From Branchiostoma floridae (lineage: Eukaryota > Chordata > Leptocardii > Amphioxiformes > Branchiostomatidae): a stretch of DNA of 60,000 bases. Where the stretch lies: NCBI RefSeq assembly GCF_000003815.2, contig NC_049981.1, positions 16,167,646-16,227,645 on the forward strand, in the 5' to 3' direction. This document shows, piece after piece, positions 1-12,103 of the stretch; position 1 is the first letter of the stretch, and every line of letters starts with the position of its first letter. The notes under the pieces are model-generated. The model was not told where the DNA came from, did no database searches, and worked only from the letters and a program-made list of their open reading frames with translations. The position numbers and the translations under genes are program-made.

Positions 1-25
1 GTAGGCTGTTGAGTTTGATCCTTAC

Positions 26-3000
26 CGGTCAGTGCTGTAGCAGAGCAAGTTTTCCTCAGCCCCTGTGGATATAGGTCTGGCGACGGTGGCCCCCAAGCCC
101 CTGGCCCGCTGGTTGAAAAATGGGTCCAGGCTAGAATGTTCGGGGATATTCAGCGTAACCTGCGAGAGCACAGACAATACAAAACTTCAAATCCATTGTT
201 TTATCCCATGAAAAGTTTTCCCCTCTGTCACGATCATGCATTTATGATTTGAACACCGAACAGGGATCAGTAAGTTATGTGTGTAACAGTTAAGTCACCA
301 AGAATGGTCATACCTTCCCTCTGTCATTATGTTTGCAGTTTACTTAAAGGATTATGTGTCACCTTAATATCGTTTGTTATCACGTTTGGGAATACTTAGC
401 CGCAGTGGCACAAAACGAAGGTTTACCTCAGATTCGGCCATGATGCCAACCCTCCCGTTGAAGTTATAGTAGGAGTCCCGCAGGTCCCTTCTGTCCGCTA
501 ACATGAACAGCACGTCATAACACGCTCTCCGGAGGGCGTCGTCCGGGAGGAGAGAAGAGCCAAGGATGGGGATACCATAGGCGTGGAGATATTTCTAGTT
601 TTTAAAAAATATATAAGAAATGAGAAGTTTTGTCTTTCATTTGAAGTGTTGCAGCTCAGAGTCACTCAATGAACAGATGATTATGCAAAGCAGTGCCAAC
701 CACTGAATGGACTACCCTTGGTAAAAATGAATAATAAATACTGTGAGCACACACCAACACAGACAGATAAATGGACAGCTAACAGTATCTCCTTTTCCAA
801 AAAAAAAAAAAAATCCAAAAAGAATTATCATTCAGTATGACTGCAAACCTGGTAGAATGTGCGATCAAGATTAAGCTCGGTCTGCACTGCACGCGGGACA
901 CTCGTGACGTTATAGCATTCCCACGTGTCCCAGGAACGCCCGCGGCGTATGGTCTTGCAGTGAGCACCTAGGTCTGAGGGAGAAAAAATATCCGAAAAAT
1001 GACAAAATTATTGTTCCTCACATTTTACAAGGAATGCAGAATGTATTGAAGGATGAAGTTTTAAATATCTTGTTATAATCACAGTGAAATCAGACACTTC
1101 ACTGAGGCAATAATACATTTCTTTAATCATTATTCATAAGACACTACATCTCTAATGGCTCATTGTCATTGCTGCATGCAACATGATCATTTAACACAAT
1201 GTGTGCGAGCAGCAATTTTGTCCAACAACATTAACACATTCCTGGTATGTCCAGTTAAGTTGATCAATCTACTCAATGAAGGCAAGCATGGTGCAATTCT
1301 TTTGTGACTTTGAAGGGCGTGAGCAGGGATATCCAGTGCATAATCAAGATATAAAGTGTCCTCCAACTCCAATATTAGACTTAGTGTCTGACTCTATGTG
1401 AGACTAGTCAGACAAAACTTCCCAATGAGTGGACCAATTTTGGAGTTTGACCACAGTTGATATTTTCATAATTATAATGCATTTTACCAACTCAGATGAA
1501 CTTCTATGCCTGCATAAAACATACTTGGAAAACAGATGTTGCAGCTGAGGCGACAGTTGCGAAACATATAGCGTGGGTTGTTTTTACACTGTTCACTTGC
1601 AGCCCAGCTTGCACAGTTGGGGTTGGAGTCTGGGCAGGTAGAAATCTGTAGTCAGAGGAAAGGAGATTCATTTTCTGCAGTACATCTCAAACAATGAATG
1701 CATGAATGAAGATACATGTATTTAGGGCATATAACATATGCCCACTGTGTTAGGTTAAACAGCAATAATGTTAAACTTATGTACTCATTGACAAAATAAT
1801 GCACAAGTGAATTCAGCTTTTCTTCGTTTCTCTGTGACATATATAGTGGAAATGTATGAACAGATATGTTGCATAATCAAAGATTTGTCTAAACTCATTA
1901 GAAATATATATCTGTCTGTAACACTGTCTAAAGTAGAAAAACATGGACTCTATCAGCCCTTTGTGTAAATTAGTCATACCAAGGTGGTTAACTTCCTTAC
2001 ATAAATGCCAAAAGAATGTATCACAATATTCCAAAGGTCACAGTCGTTTATACAACCAAGGAGGTTAAAAATACAACTATATATACATATAAAGAGTGTA
2101 GCAAGATGGCGGTGCCCAATTTAACCAAGATGGCTGCCCAAAATTGAAGATCTATCACGCAGACGCAAGTTCACCGTACCGAGCACGCATTTGAAGCGAC
2201 AGAAATTATTGTGAAAATGCGGCCCCTGACTGAGACATAAACAAATCACGCGTACGTCTGGACATTGTTGTGCAAATCGAGACAGTGGTCGAGACGAGTG
2301 CTGCACCGTTTACAGATGCAAGTCTGCTGCAGAGGCCTAAATCACCTATTAAATTTGACATAACGTTATAACCTAAAATTCCTGTCATTCAATGATTAAT
2401 GAATTGAGTACTCGGAACTATGAAGTGAACGTGCTTGTCAAAACTTACATCAGGACATCCGGTGACGTTGATGTTGGCCACGGCAGTACCAACTCCGTTG
2501 TCCGCCGTGCAGGTGTACACCCCGCTGTCCGCATCAGTCGTGTTCACCAGGGTCAGGGTTCCCGCAGTCCCGTCAACCACTGCGAGAGGAGGGAGGGAGC
2601 CCGAGTCACGTGACCAGCTGAAGGTCGGAGCGGGGTCACCGCCGCCATGACAGGTCAGGGTCAGGGTCTCCTGATAGTACAGCTTAGCTGAAGGCCAGGC
2701 AGAGATGACCTCTACGTAAGGAGCGACTAAAACAAAACAAGATAAAAAACGGAAGGTGTCAGAATCAACATGCTTAGTCAGGCGCCCATGGACTGAGGCA
2801 ATTACAGAATCCATAAGTCACGATGCAGTACCAAGGCAAACCGCCAGGCAACCCAAAACTGACCTTGAGCTTTATCTTTTAATTGTCTTCTGTTATTCCA
2901 GTAGTAAATGATAATCTTTATTGCAGGTTCGTGCTCGTTGGCTTAATGCATTGAGGGCCACATACGGCATCCTAATGAGTGAAAATGGAAACCCGAAGCT

Positions 3001-3270
3001 TAGATACACTGATAAGCAGGTCTGAGCAAGGAGTTTTCATCAAGCACGGATAGAAAAGTAGTACTTTACGAAGCGGCATCAATCACGAACATCTAATGTT
3101 TGTAAAAAGCTTGTAACTGTGAATCTCACAATTCAGCCTTTTGGCTGCCAAGAGTGTTCAACCAATAAAACCAGTCTAACATCACCTTGAGCAGCCACTG
3201 TTGCAGACGTTGCTATCAGCACCAGGGCGGTCCACTTCCACAGACCTGATGCACACGGGCGCGTCATCAT
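26..3270 (-). CDS. Secreted Ig-ShKT protein with a C-terminal peptidase-like region (partial)
   Basis: Six exons, all with GT-AG borders and compatible phases: 3186-3270, 2449-2726, 1525-1645, 849-973, 427-594 and 26-159. They give about 303 residues and the gene continues left of position 1. Exon 1 starts MMTRPCASG and carries a signal peptide (hydrophobic core ALVLIATSATVAA). Exon 2 is one Ig domain, with Cys in LTLTCHGG, Trp in FSWSRD and the DSGVYTCTA signature. Exon 3 is a ShKT domain with six Cys (start CPDSNPNCASWA, end CRLSCNIC). Exons 5-6 read RACYDVLFMLADR, IPEHSSL, ARGLGATVARP and EENLLCY. From memory these resemble a family of putative secreted zinc peptidases whose HExxH-type motif would lie downstream, outside the window. 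Seen: the domains and splice phases. Inferred: extracellular location and peptidase relationship. No neighbouring gene helps. Confidence 0.8.
1525..1645 (-). CDS. ShKT-domain exon
   Basis: Single exon of 121 bp with a CAG acceptor and GTATGT donor. The six-cysteine pattern with WA after the second Cys, NP-x-YM in the middle and a closing C-x3-C-x2-C fits the ShKT fold, a small disulfide domain first seen in a sea-anemone peptide and common in secreted metazoan enzymes and matrix proteins. In those proteins it is usually an accessory binding module; nothing here says it is toxic. Confidence 0.85.
3186..3270 (-). CDS. Exon 1 of the Ig-ShKT gene: signal peptide
   Basis: 85 bp coding from the first of two adjacent ATGs (3268-3270) to a GTGAT donor, ending in phase 1. 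The reading is basic and polar, then a run of Leu, Val, Ile and Ala, then Ala-Ala-Gln: a standard cleavable signal peptide. It joins in frame to the Ig exon at 2726, which independently supports the start. Confidence 0.8.
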
Positions 3271-4324
3271 GTCAGCTTACATCACTTATAAACAAACAAA
3301 CAAAAGTTTGATAGAAGGCTACATACCTCCAGGATATATTCTTGTTTCTTATACAAATTATGTATTAGACAATGTGTACATCTCTGTGCATTTAATTGAG
3401 CTGCACATACGCATACCAATACCCAAAATCATCGAGATTCGTCATTCTTTTCTCCATTTATCCCTTTGGAAAGTGTTTGTTTTACAAAACGTTCAATGAA
3501 CATTAATGACATGCTGTTCCAAAATCAAGTCTAGGGACCGAAACACCGCTGTCTATAACGTCCCAAGCTATGTGCAAACCCCCAAAATCATATCATGTCC
3601 AGGAGCCTTGACTAAAGTCTGCGTTTTTTTAACATCAAAAGTTATCTGCCACCAAAAAAAAACAAGACCATGGCACTCAAGGACAAAAGATATGAAAACC
3701 GACAGTTTTGCTGCAGTACTAAGAAAAGCTGCCAAGGTTCAATGTAAGAAATATTTTCCCTTGTCTTCCCATTACCTACATGTTGCAAAAACACCCGTGG
3801 TGTTCCGTATTAAGCTGCTAGGAGCCAAAACATTCTGCTAGGAGCCAAAACATTCACACAGTTCTTCTGCCACGAATACATCAAGACCATGTCAGCACAA
3901 AAGAAATGAAAATCGACAGCTTCTGTGTAATACCTAGACAAGCTGCCAGTCCAATCCATCCAGCAGTTCTGACGTTATCCCAAGGACGCTCTTGGTTATC
4001 CAGACCAAATATTAAAACAAACAAAAAACAAATAGAAAGACAGACAGACAAACAAACAAACAGACCAGAAATAATACCTCTAGTTTTCCTTAAGATGGTA
4101 ATATAATTAGAGATTGAATCCCATAATAAGATCACGATTTCCTTGCCCTTAGTACAATCACTTGTATCAGCGAAATGCAGGTCTTTCATTCTGCTCTTGC
4201 GTTTTCCATCGGCAAGTGGCGCTGTAGAGCAGGTGATAAGTAATCGGACCACACCCATCACACTTTTGATAGCATTGTTCAAAGGTCCAGGGTTGCACTG
4301 GTCATATAGGCTGTGGGAACCTTA

Positions 4325-4578
4325 TGTGTGAAGCCTTATGGGCAGCTGTAGGATGTTATCCACTGTGGCAAGGACAGGCGGAACTTTTTTCTCCTGATGC
4401 CTTTTGTCTCCCCAACCAAAGTCAGGTACCCATGTCACACCTGGGAGGAGTGAGGAAAGTCTTGTATGAAGTCTTTGCCACCGACACAATGTCTAGCTAG
4501 GACCACCGGGTATTGAAGCCGTGATCTGTGCCCTCTCAAATCCTCTAGCCTAGCAACTCGGTCACAATGCGCACAGGT
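4325..4578 (-). mobile_element. tRNA-derived SINE, copy 1
   Basis: On the minus strand the right end reads like a tRNA head: an A-box-like TGACCGAGTTGCTAGGCTAG, then a B-box-like GGCTTCAATACCC about 40 bp on. A tRNA-unrelated body follows, with GGTACCTGACTTTGGTTGG. The same body occurs at 31168-31397 and 33180-33435 in the same orientation. Pol III SINEs are the family that combines these features. Ends are approximate. Confidence 0.6.
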
Positions 4579-4759
4579 AACGTGGAATCCGATACATAAT
4601 TTAAAAAGCACGAGAAAAGTAAAACATATAAACAACAGCAAAAACAACGCAAATCAGCTATCACATAATATATTGACGTAGGTCAATAAAAATCAGACCA
4701 GTTTGCATTGTATGAGTGTGTGACGTGATATAATAACATTTTCTATGATGTCGGTAAAA

Positions 4760-4926
4760 GACATTTGACGACAGATGCCTGATGACAATGGTCTAACGAC
4801 AGTTTTCTGACGACAGTCGGTGACGACAGTGGTCTAACGACAGTTTTCTGACGACAGTCGACTTACGACAGTCGTCTGACGAAAGTCTACTGACGATGGT
4901 GGTCTAACGACAGTCGACCAACGACA
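4760..4926 (+). repeat. TGACGACAG minisatellite
   Basis: Variants of TCTGACGACAGT or TCTAACGACAGT recur roughly every 11-14 bp for about 165 bp, including a near-exact longer duplication (GGTCTAACGACAG, then TTTTCTGACGACAGTCG). No coding frame or TIR accompanies it. Confidence 0.7.
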
Positions 4927-5080
4927 CAATCGGCAGGTTGCCAAACATACCGCAATGAAGCCGCAGCGGGTGTCGGTCTCGTGAAAGGTCGCCATTTGAA
5001 ACGGGCGTCGCCGTGTCTGGTAGTCGTCAAGCTCGGTGTCAAGGCTTGTGACAATTGACAATATCCGGACCCTGTACATG

Positions 5081-5405
5081 TACTGATAACATCTGACGAG
5101 ACAGAATGGCCCAGTGTGCGGGCACCTTTGATATGTGATGCAGACCCTCGTACGAAACGTGCCCTATGGTAGTCAATTACCATTCTGTCGACATCACTGA
5201 CGTTTTGAAAGGCCTGGGCGTCATTTAGGCCACGTCTAAAGTTTAAATCGTTGACAGAGCGTCATCAGCTGATGTATCTAGACTGATACTTCAAGGAAGT
5301 TATCCTCTGTTGGCGAGGTCTATTTTCTGTGGAGCAAGGCATTGTGCGAGCTGAAGCTTGAAGAGTCAGGTCCATTCGACAGTGACTAACACAATCAAAC
5401 TGTGA
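5081..5405 (+). repeat. Diverged segmental repeat, copy A
   Basis: Shares a long colinear match with 6761-7110. Landmarks in both are TACTGATA-CATCTGAC, CGTGCCCT-GGTAGT-AATTAC, CATCACTGACGTTTTGA and GAGGTCTATT. A shorter third relative covers about 8890-8990 and a trace near 11515-11590. It probably represents an old mobile-element family; no TIRs or coding content were recognised. Confidence 0.55.
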
Positions 5406-6760
5406 TCATACGTCAAGCCGAGACAGCGCCACAGCGGTGTTATGATATTGCATATGGCAAAGTATACATATAGGTCAATAATGCAAATATTTTCTGTCAT
5501 TGATAACTTAACTGTGAAACTTTCTCCACTATTGACGACAGGAGTTTTTCGCTAATCGTGCCAAAATTTCTGTTGTTGATAGGAAATATGGCACCTTACA
5601 TTACTTTATGAATGGACCCTCACTATATGCGTACAGTCCATAAAATTGAAATCTGCATGGGCTGCTTCCAAGTATCAGTTTGTCTCTGATTCCATCAGGA
5701 TAAACACAAAATTCGAAATGTTCAGCACATATATATGCATAATGGATTGCGCATAATTTCCGTCTGTATTTTGGATTACTCTGGAGTTGTGGATATAACA
5801 TGCCAAGCATGTTTATTTGAAAGGCTTCAAGTGATGCACAGTGTGCCCTTTACAAGATTTTGACAGCTATGTTTTTCCTTTTTTATAAATCACCATTTTG
5901 GAAGAACTGGATTCAGAGTGGATCAATACACGATCAAGACGAATGAAAACTCGCATCAATATGTCAATACTAAGTAAAGCTAATTGTCCACAGACATCCC
6001 AACACCAATATGTTTTTCCCAGATATTGAGAATCTTATGTCAATGACCAGAGTTTTCAGATCAGTTTTTAAATCAGTATTTCATTAGTAAAGGTTGTATG
6101 GAAGTTCCCTTATACAAAGTAGCTATATAAGGCTTCAGAACATAGCTACAAAACTTCAGGACATATTTAGTATGATTTACAAATTCTTAAAGATTGTGAA
6201 CTGTCCAATATGACGGAATTGATATTTACGTATTATTTTTTTATTTATCTACCATTACCAGGATCCATGTGCACTGGTTATTTGAAAACAGTACAAATTG
6301 ACCAAATAGACAGATAACACATCTGAAGAGTTATCTGACCGAGGCGTACAGTTTGCGACCTATTGCTTTTGCGCCCAGTAGGGGCTAGTATTTATTGTCG
6401 GCCATACTATCCGAGGTAAAATATTTCTATGACTCTCACTGAACTTTGGGCACTGGTGCGGCACTACAGGATCCATAGATGAGTCAACGAATTTCTGAGG
6501 TAAAGAAAAAATTTTCTTACGTTGTGTGCATTTTGTTGTCTTCTAAGTCACACTTTTACGTATTACGCAACATCTAAATTATAAAAGAATCGTCGAAAAT
6601 AAGAAAACCGCAGTGAACGCAGTGAACCAACCCCGCAGTGCCGCACCGGCCCACCTTAAGGCGGTGCACGTCACCTTTGGCCGCAATTGCGTAAATTGAG
6701 TTTAACAACGTGGTAAACAGCTCGGTGGTGACGGGTGTGATAAATGCGATGTCGTAAATA

Positions 6761-7110
6761 TACTGATACCATCTGACAAAACATAAGGGCCTGTTGTTTA
6801 AAATACAAGGGCTTCTTTTGCAAAGCAGGACACCCAGTTTATCTTAACGCTGATCTAGACGCTCGTATAAAACGTGCCCTGCGGTAGTTAATTACAATTT
6901 TTTCAGCATCACTGACGTTTTGAGGGACCTAGGGAATCTTTAAGGGCACACGTAAAGCTATAAATTCAATACACAACGCAAACCCTGACGAATCTAGAAA
7001 AACTGAAGTGATACTCTGTTGCTGAGGTCTATTATCTGCGGAGCAAATAATGATGCGAACTAAAGCTTGGAGAAACAGGTCCATTTGCCAGCGAGCAATA
7101 ACAATTGTGA
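6761..7110 (+). repeat. Diverged segmental repeat, copy B
   Basis: Partner of 5081-5405 with the same landmarks in the same order and orientation, moderately diverged and with small indels. Boundaries are where the alignment by eye fades. Confidence 0.55.
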
Positions 7111-10100
7111 ATGTTAAATGCTCCCCATTCTTCCCATGTAATGAACCCAACGTTAAATGCTCCCCATTCTTTTACATTTCCAGTCGTAGAAGTGTGGAGA
7201 TAGTTGGGGGCAGTTAGTCATAAAAATGGATATGGCAGAATATACGTCAATGGTAAAAAAAACTTTCTGTTAATAAGAAGATTGCCCTGTCATTGGTGCA
7301 ATATGTTTCACTGTTGACATCGATGATTCTGTTGATAGTGCAAAACCTATTTTTTAACTAACACGTTACTTATTTAGCGTGGAGACATTTTGTGATAGAC
7401 ATGTAATTAGTTATAGGAACAACCCGTCACTGTAAGAGCTACGTCACATTTCCTACTCGGGGCCCGGCCGGGCTGCTTGCGGAAACGAAAATTCAAAGGT
7501 TATGCCAATAATTATACAGAAGGTATGCTGTTGAATTATTTTTGGGCCATATGTTTTTGTTGCCTTTTATATCATACTGTCCCTTCCCCCAAACTGTCCG
7601 GCTGGGCCCCTTTGTGTATATGTGACGTTAGCCTCCGCCCATAAATACCTCTCATGTACATGTATCAGTTTAGTTCTGTTTTGGACAAACATAAATAAAA
7701 TGTGACCATTTTCAACACATACACCCGGGATCGTACTCTCATGACCAACATGCTGAATTAAAGCCTGACACGCTGTCGGGAGGGCGGAAAAAATTCCCGC
7801 ATCGTCACCATGTTTCAGAAATTTCCGTCTGTGTGATATTCCTTCCGTCTGCGTGATATTCCTACCATGAAGTTTGCAGACTATGAGCCAGGACTAGAAC
7901 TAAAAAGCAACAAGCATGATCCCATGAATACTATACGTTTTGACCATGACATTTTGACGCCATATACGAACATGACAAGCGAACAGCGGCAATGTCATGT
8001 TGCGCGCGACATCGCACAATGCTCAATGCCGGGAAACTCGCTTCTCCGGGAGTATTGGGAGTTGAGTGAGTGAGTGAATGCGACAAAGCAGCTAAAATCT
8101 CTGCTGTATTATTAACAGAATTGTCATAGCAGTGATACAGCTTTAGAAAAAAAAGTAAAACGTGAGCTTCGCAGGAAAATCATTGCGATCCTGACCGGTA
8201 CATAAATTCCACGTATTCATTGACAGGAAACACGGACACATGAAAGCATTAGATGATATTGCTTGTATAACACAGATAGATGTACTTACATGTATGTTTT
8301 ACAGTCAATGGAAGCGAGGTTGGTGGATGCCAGCTAGTTGTCCACCGTCCGTCTGACCAGAGCTAAGTGTTTTCGGATATATAACAGCAAAGCTCACTGT
8401 TCACGCCCCTTAAACGGAAGATCATGATTGGTCCGGGCTGAAAGTTGACAGATTCTATATTAATGGTCCCCCAATTATTTTGGTATTTTGTACAGATTGT
8501 TGGCTACGTGGCTAATTGAACGCAGCATGGGGCTTTGACCGCACGTTTAAGCATCCTTGACATTAAGGAGTGTGTTGCTGCATAGCTAGTTATAACCGAT
8601 CAAAGCCTTGAAACGAAGTCATAATCATTCTTCAACATCTCAACTTAAGTCTACGTAATAAAAACTGCACAGCGTCTTTCACAGCATATGAACATGAATT
8701 TGTTGTGTCGTGAAGTCTTGAGTCTTGAACAATGCGCACTTCCAATCACCGATGGGTTGTCGGCCATTTTGTCGATCTGGAGAGCTTTAGGCAGGCTTCC
8801 GAAAATTCCAAAACTTCGAATCATCATTTTCGTGGCATTACTAATTTCTAGAGAGCGTAGTTATTCTATAACCACACCTGGTAGTTCAATGAGCGTCATG
8901 TGATGACATATCTAGACATACTACAAGAAAGTTATGTTCTAAGTTTGAGGTCTATACTTAGTATTCTGCACAGTAAGCCATTGTGAGGGTATCGTAAGAT
9001 TGTATGGCAATACTGCGAACTTTGAGGGAAACAACCCGAGAAAGGTAGTTTGTAACAGAAGCGAGTGCTAAAGAAAACGTAACAATTTTGCCTCCAACAT
9101 CCTCGTAGTTATTGGTGCGTCTACTTGTGATGTTTTCCCCCGATAAGAGGATTGCTTTTGGTTTCTTTTCCTTCTTCTTCTTCTGAAACGAACGAATCAG
9201 AGCTTATATACATAGAACCTCCAATGACATCACCAGCCGGTGACATTACCTGTGACATTACATATGAGTATTAGTTGTACAGCAAGTATAAACAAGTTCA
9301 GGTTTCCGACAGCAAAATCTTTGTTGGTAGTATTTTTACTCACATACATGTACGACAGGGCGAGTCAAAAGGTATAGTATTACGTGCTAGTAGCTTGACA
9401 AAAGGCTACAGGGAAAACATTCTGCATTTCCACGAAAATGTTGCCTTTCAATTTTCTATACAAGGGGACCGTCCACAACATTGGAAACTAATAAGGGGGT
9501 AGCATAGCGTGTCTTGATTGTCACAGCTTATGATATCAAACCAATTCACAAGATAAGCCACTTTGAGCCTCTTCAACGAAGTTTGACCCTAGTTCTCCCA
9601 TTTTCTACCTTTTCCCATTGTGTACAGTGCCGGCTAAAATGCTATATGTAAGTGTTAATTGAAATTAGTCAGACATGTCTCTTGCCACGTCGTGTCTATG
9701 TAGTACCCCTCATTATCGAGGATTGCGAAATGTCAAATTTGACAGATTTTTATATTAATGACTGCCCTTTCCATCTGAAAATTACAGGGTAATTTACACG
9801 TTTACCTGGGCCCCGGGAGAGGCAAGTCTAGACAACAGTTCAACAGCCTTGACATATAAACCTTTTTGCGGTCTTTTCAAAGAATGAACGAAGACCTTTA
9901 TTGTACATTTTTACCCAACCGATCTAAGTACAGGTTTCAGAACATACATGCAAAAGTATCGCAGATGTAATCTAGCATAGACTTTTAGCTTCTCGCTACT
10001 TAATGGTGAAAATGTAGGATTACGCAGGTAAAGCAACAGTTAGTTAAAAACTCATGGTTATGGTGGTATCGTTTCTACGTTTTGCCTTCAACCTTTGTGA

Positions 10101-10221
10101 GTATTTGAAGTGAGTGACTTTGATAACACTCCTTGTATCTTCTGTAAAGTTCACCGAGTGTGAATAACAGGTCTGTAAGCGGCACCCCCTCATTACAGAA
10201 GATTGTGATGTGCTACTAGTA

Positions 10222-10463
10222 TCTTTGACAGATCTAATATTTATGGCTGCCCTCACTATTCCGTGTCAATACATGCATACATGCAGGTAATTGCAACGAG
10301 ACGAAAGTCACGTAGAACACTAAGTTTAGCAAAGTTCAACAGCCCGTTACAGTATAAACCGTGTATCAAACTTTGTAAACACTTTCGTGATGGAGTAAAC
10401 ATGTATTGTCCCCATGTAGTTTAAAGCAATTCATTTTTCTAACCCATTATCTTAATTGTGATC
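10222..10463 (+). repeat. Local duplication, copy 1
   Basis: Nearly the same sequence reappears at 11189-11426. Both have CTCACTATTCCGTGTCAATA, GTAATTGCAACGAGA, GTGTATCAAACTTTG and CATGTATTGTCCCC in order. It is much less diverged than the other members of the surrounding array, so it is a younger duplication. Confidence 0.75.
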
Positions 10464-11188
10464 CGTCCGGTGTCAGTAAAGTGTAATTACAACAACATGT
10501 ACAATGAAGCACATAGGTTACAAATCGAAGTTCAACTTAAAACAAAAACCGAGAAGCAAATGTTGTAAAACCTTTATGATGATATCATTTGCATGTTTGG
10601 CCCCAAGTCGTTTTGAAGTGAGGGATTTTGATTCTGTAAAGTTCACTGAGTGTTACTAACAAGTCTGTCTGCAGCAACCCTTATTATAGACTTGTTTGAT
10701 GTGTTATCTTTGACAGATGTGATATTTATGACTGAATGATCTTGACCCAAAAACCGCGTAACAACTTTTCAAACAAAGTACACCTTTATGATGTAATTGT
10801 TTGCATGTCTTGCATTAAATCGTGTTAAAGTGAACGATTATGATGAAACTTGTATGCAGCACCCCTCATCACAGGAGGGTGATCAAAGGCGGTTTACACG
10901 TGTTATCTTTGACAGATTTGATATTAATGGCTGCCCTTGGCATCCGGTGTCAGTACGGCGTAATTATACTTTTAGCTGGGAGAGGCAAGTCAAGAAGGCA
11001 GTTCAACAGCCTTGACATAAATACCGCGGAACAATTCAAAAATTAAGTACACCTGATGTCATTGTGTCAAGATCTTGAGTGAATTTATAGTGGAATTTCT
11101 TGCTTCATCTTAAAAATTTTTGAACAACAAGTCTTTATGCAGCACCCCTCATTTCTAGGCGATTTTGAAACTTCTAGGTGTTAAATTA

Positions 11189-11426
11189 TCTTTGTCAGAT
11201 TTGATATTAATGGCTGCCCTCACTATTCCGTGTCAATACATGCAGGTAATTGCAACGAGAAGAAAGTCACGTAGAACACAAAGTTTAACAAAGTTCAACA
11301 GCCCGTTACAATATAACCGTGTATCAAACTTTGTAAACACTTTCGTGGGGGGATAGCTAACATGTATTGTCCCCATGTAGTTTAAAGCAATTGATTTTTC
11401 TCTAACCCATTATCTCAATTATGATC
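11189..11426 (+). repeat. Local duplication, copy 2
   Basis: Direct copy of 10222-10463 about 970 bp away. It lacks one internal 8-bp CATACATG duplication and has a few substitutions. Confidence 0.75.
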
Positions 11427-12103
11427 AAAGGTAATTACACCTATTTCCGAATCTCGGTGTCGCTGCTGTCGGAGAACCTTTGGTGTCTCCTAAGGTCACG
11501 CATGGTGTTTTACTCGGCGCCATCTGTTGACATGTCCATAAATACTTCAAGAAAGTGGTCCTCTTTGGGGAGAGCCTAATATATGCTGAGGACGTGACCC
11601 CAATGTAAATAATACAAGAGTGACCAAAAGGAACACGTTATTTGATGGTCATTTTCCATGAAATTATGAATTTGGGTCGCACCGGATTATAAAAGCTTGG
11701 GAGAGAAATCTGAGCAGTTGTAAACACTTTTCATCCAGACGATTCAATCTCGCGTTAATAATCATTCTCGTCACACAACATACACATATTCACCTAAACC
11801 CTACAAGTTTCTGGGATAGTAGTAGACTCAGACCGGTACCGTTCTACGGTTGACACCGCATAGGGAGATGCTAAATGCGATACTATGAGATAAAAATAAT
11901 CTTACAGTCACTACACTATGTTTGAAACATTCAGCCTGGTATTGGTAATTCATCTGTACATGTGAGCACAACCAACAGAGGGGACTTATGTCAGCCAGAC
12001 CAATCAGATCATCTCAATCCTTCGCACAAAAGTGTTTTCGTCAGTTGTGGGATTTGTCAGCCTGCAGCTGTGAGTGCGCTGTTCATCAGTTCAGCCCAGT
12101 CGT

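Larger units (their letters stand above)
8440..11430 (+). repeat. Array of diverged repeats with TTGACAGATTTGATATTAATGG core
   Basis: The core TTGACAG, then AT-rich TATTAATGG or TATTTATGG, then CTGCCCT recurs near 8445, 9739, 10226, 10707, 10907 and 11190. It is usually preceded by AGCACCCCTCAT and followed by GTTCAACAGCC and a TTGACATA-like block. Spacing is irregular, so it is not a simple tandem array. It looks like repeated local duplication of one ancestral 250-500 bp unit. Confidence 0.5.
3271..12103. other. Repeat-rich spacer between the Ig-ShKT gene and the next coding signal
   Basis: About 8.8 kb without a supported gene. It holds a short GACA/AAAC microsatellite near 4035-4065, a minisatellite (about 4760-4926), a tRNA-derived SINE (about 4325-4578), two diverged copies of a 0.33 kb segment (5081-5405, 6761-7110) with a third fragment near 8890-8990, and a family of diverged repeats at 8.4-11.43 kb. 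The remaining stretches (3271-4030, 5410-6755, 7115-8440) show only short open frames without domains, splice support or codon structure. The promoter of the minus-strand Ig-ShKT gene should lie just right of 3270, but I see no clear TATA or initiator that fixes it. Confidence 0.5.

Noticed and set aside
2100-2140. YY1-type AAGATGGCGG motif as a promoter
   Set aside because: It lies inside an intron of the minus-strand gene, in the opposite orientation, next to a repeat-like stretch; no transcription start evidence.
7867-8073. 68-codon plus-strand frame ending beside a GAGT repeat
   Set aside because: No homology recognised and no splice support; it may be a worn element tail.
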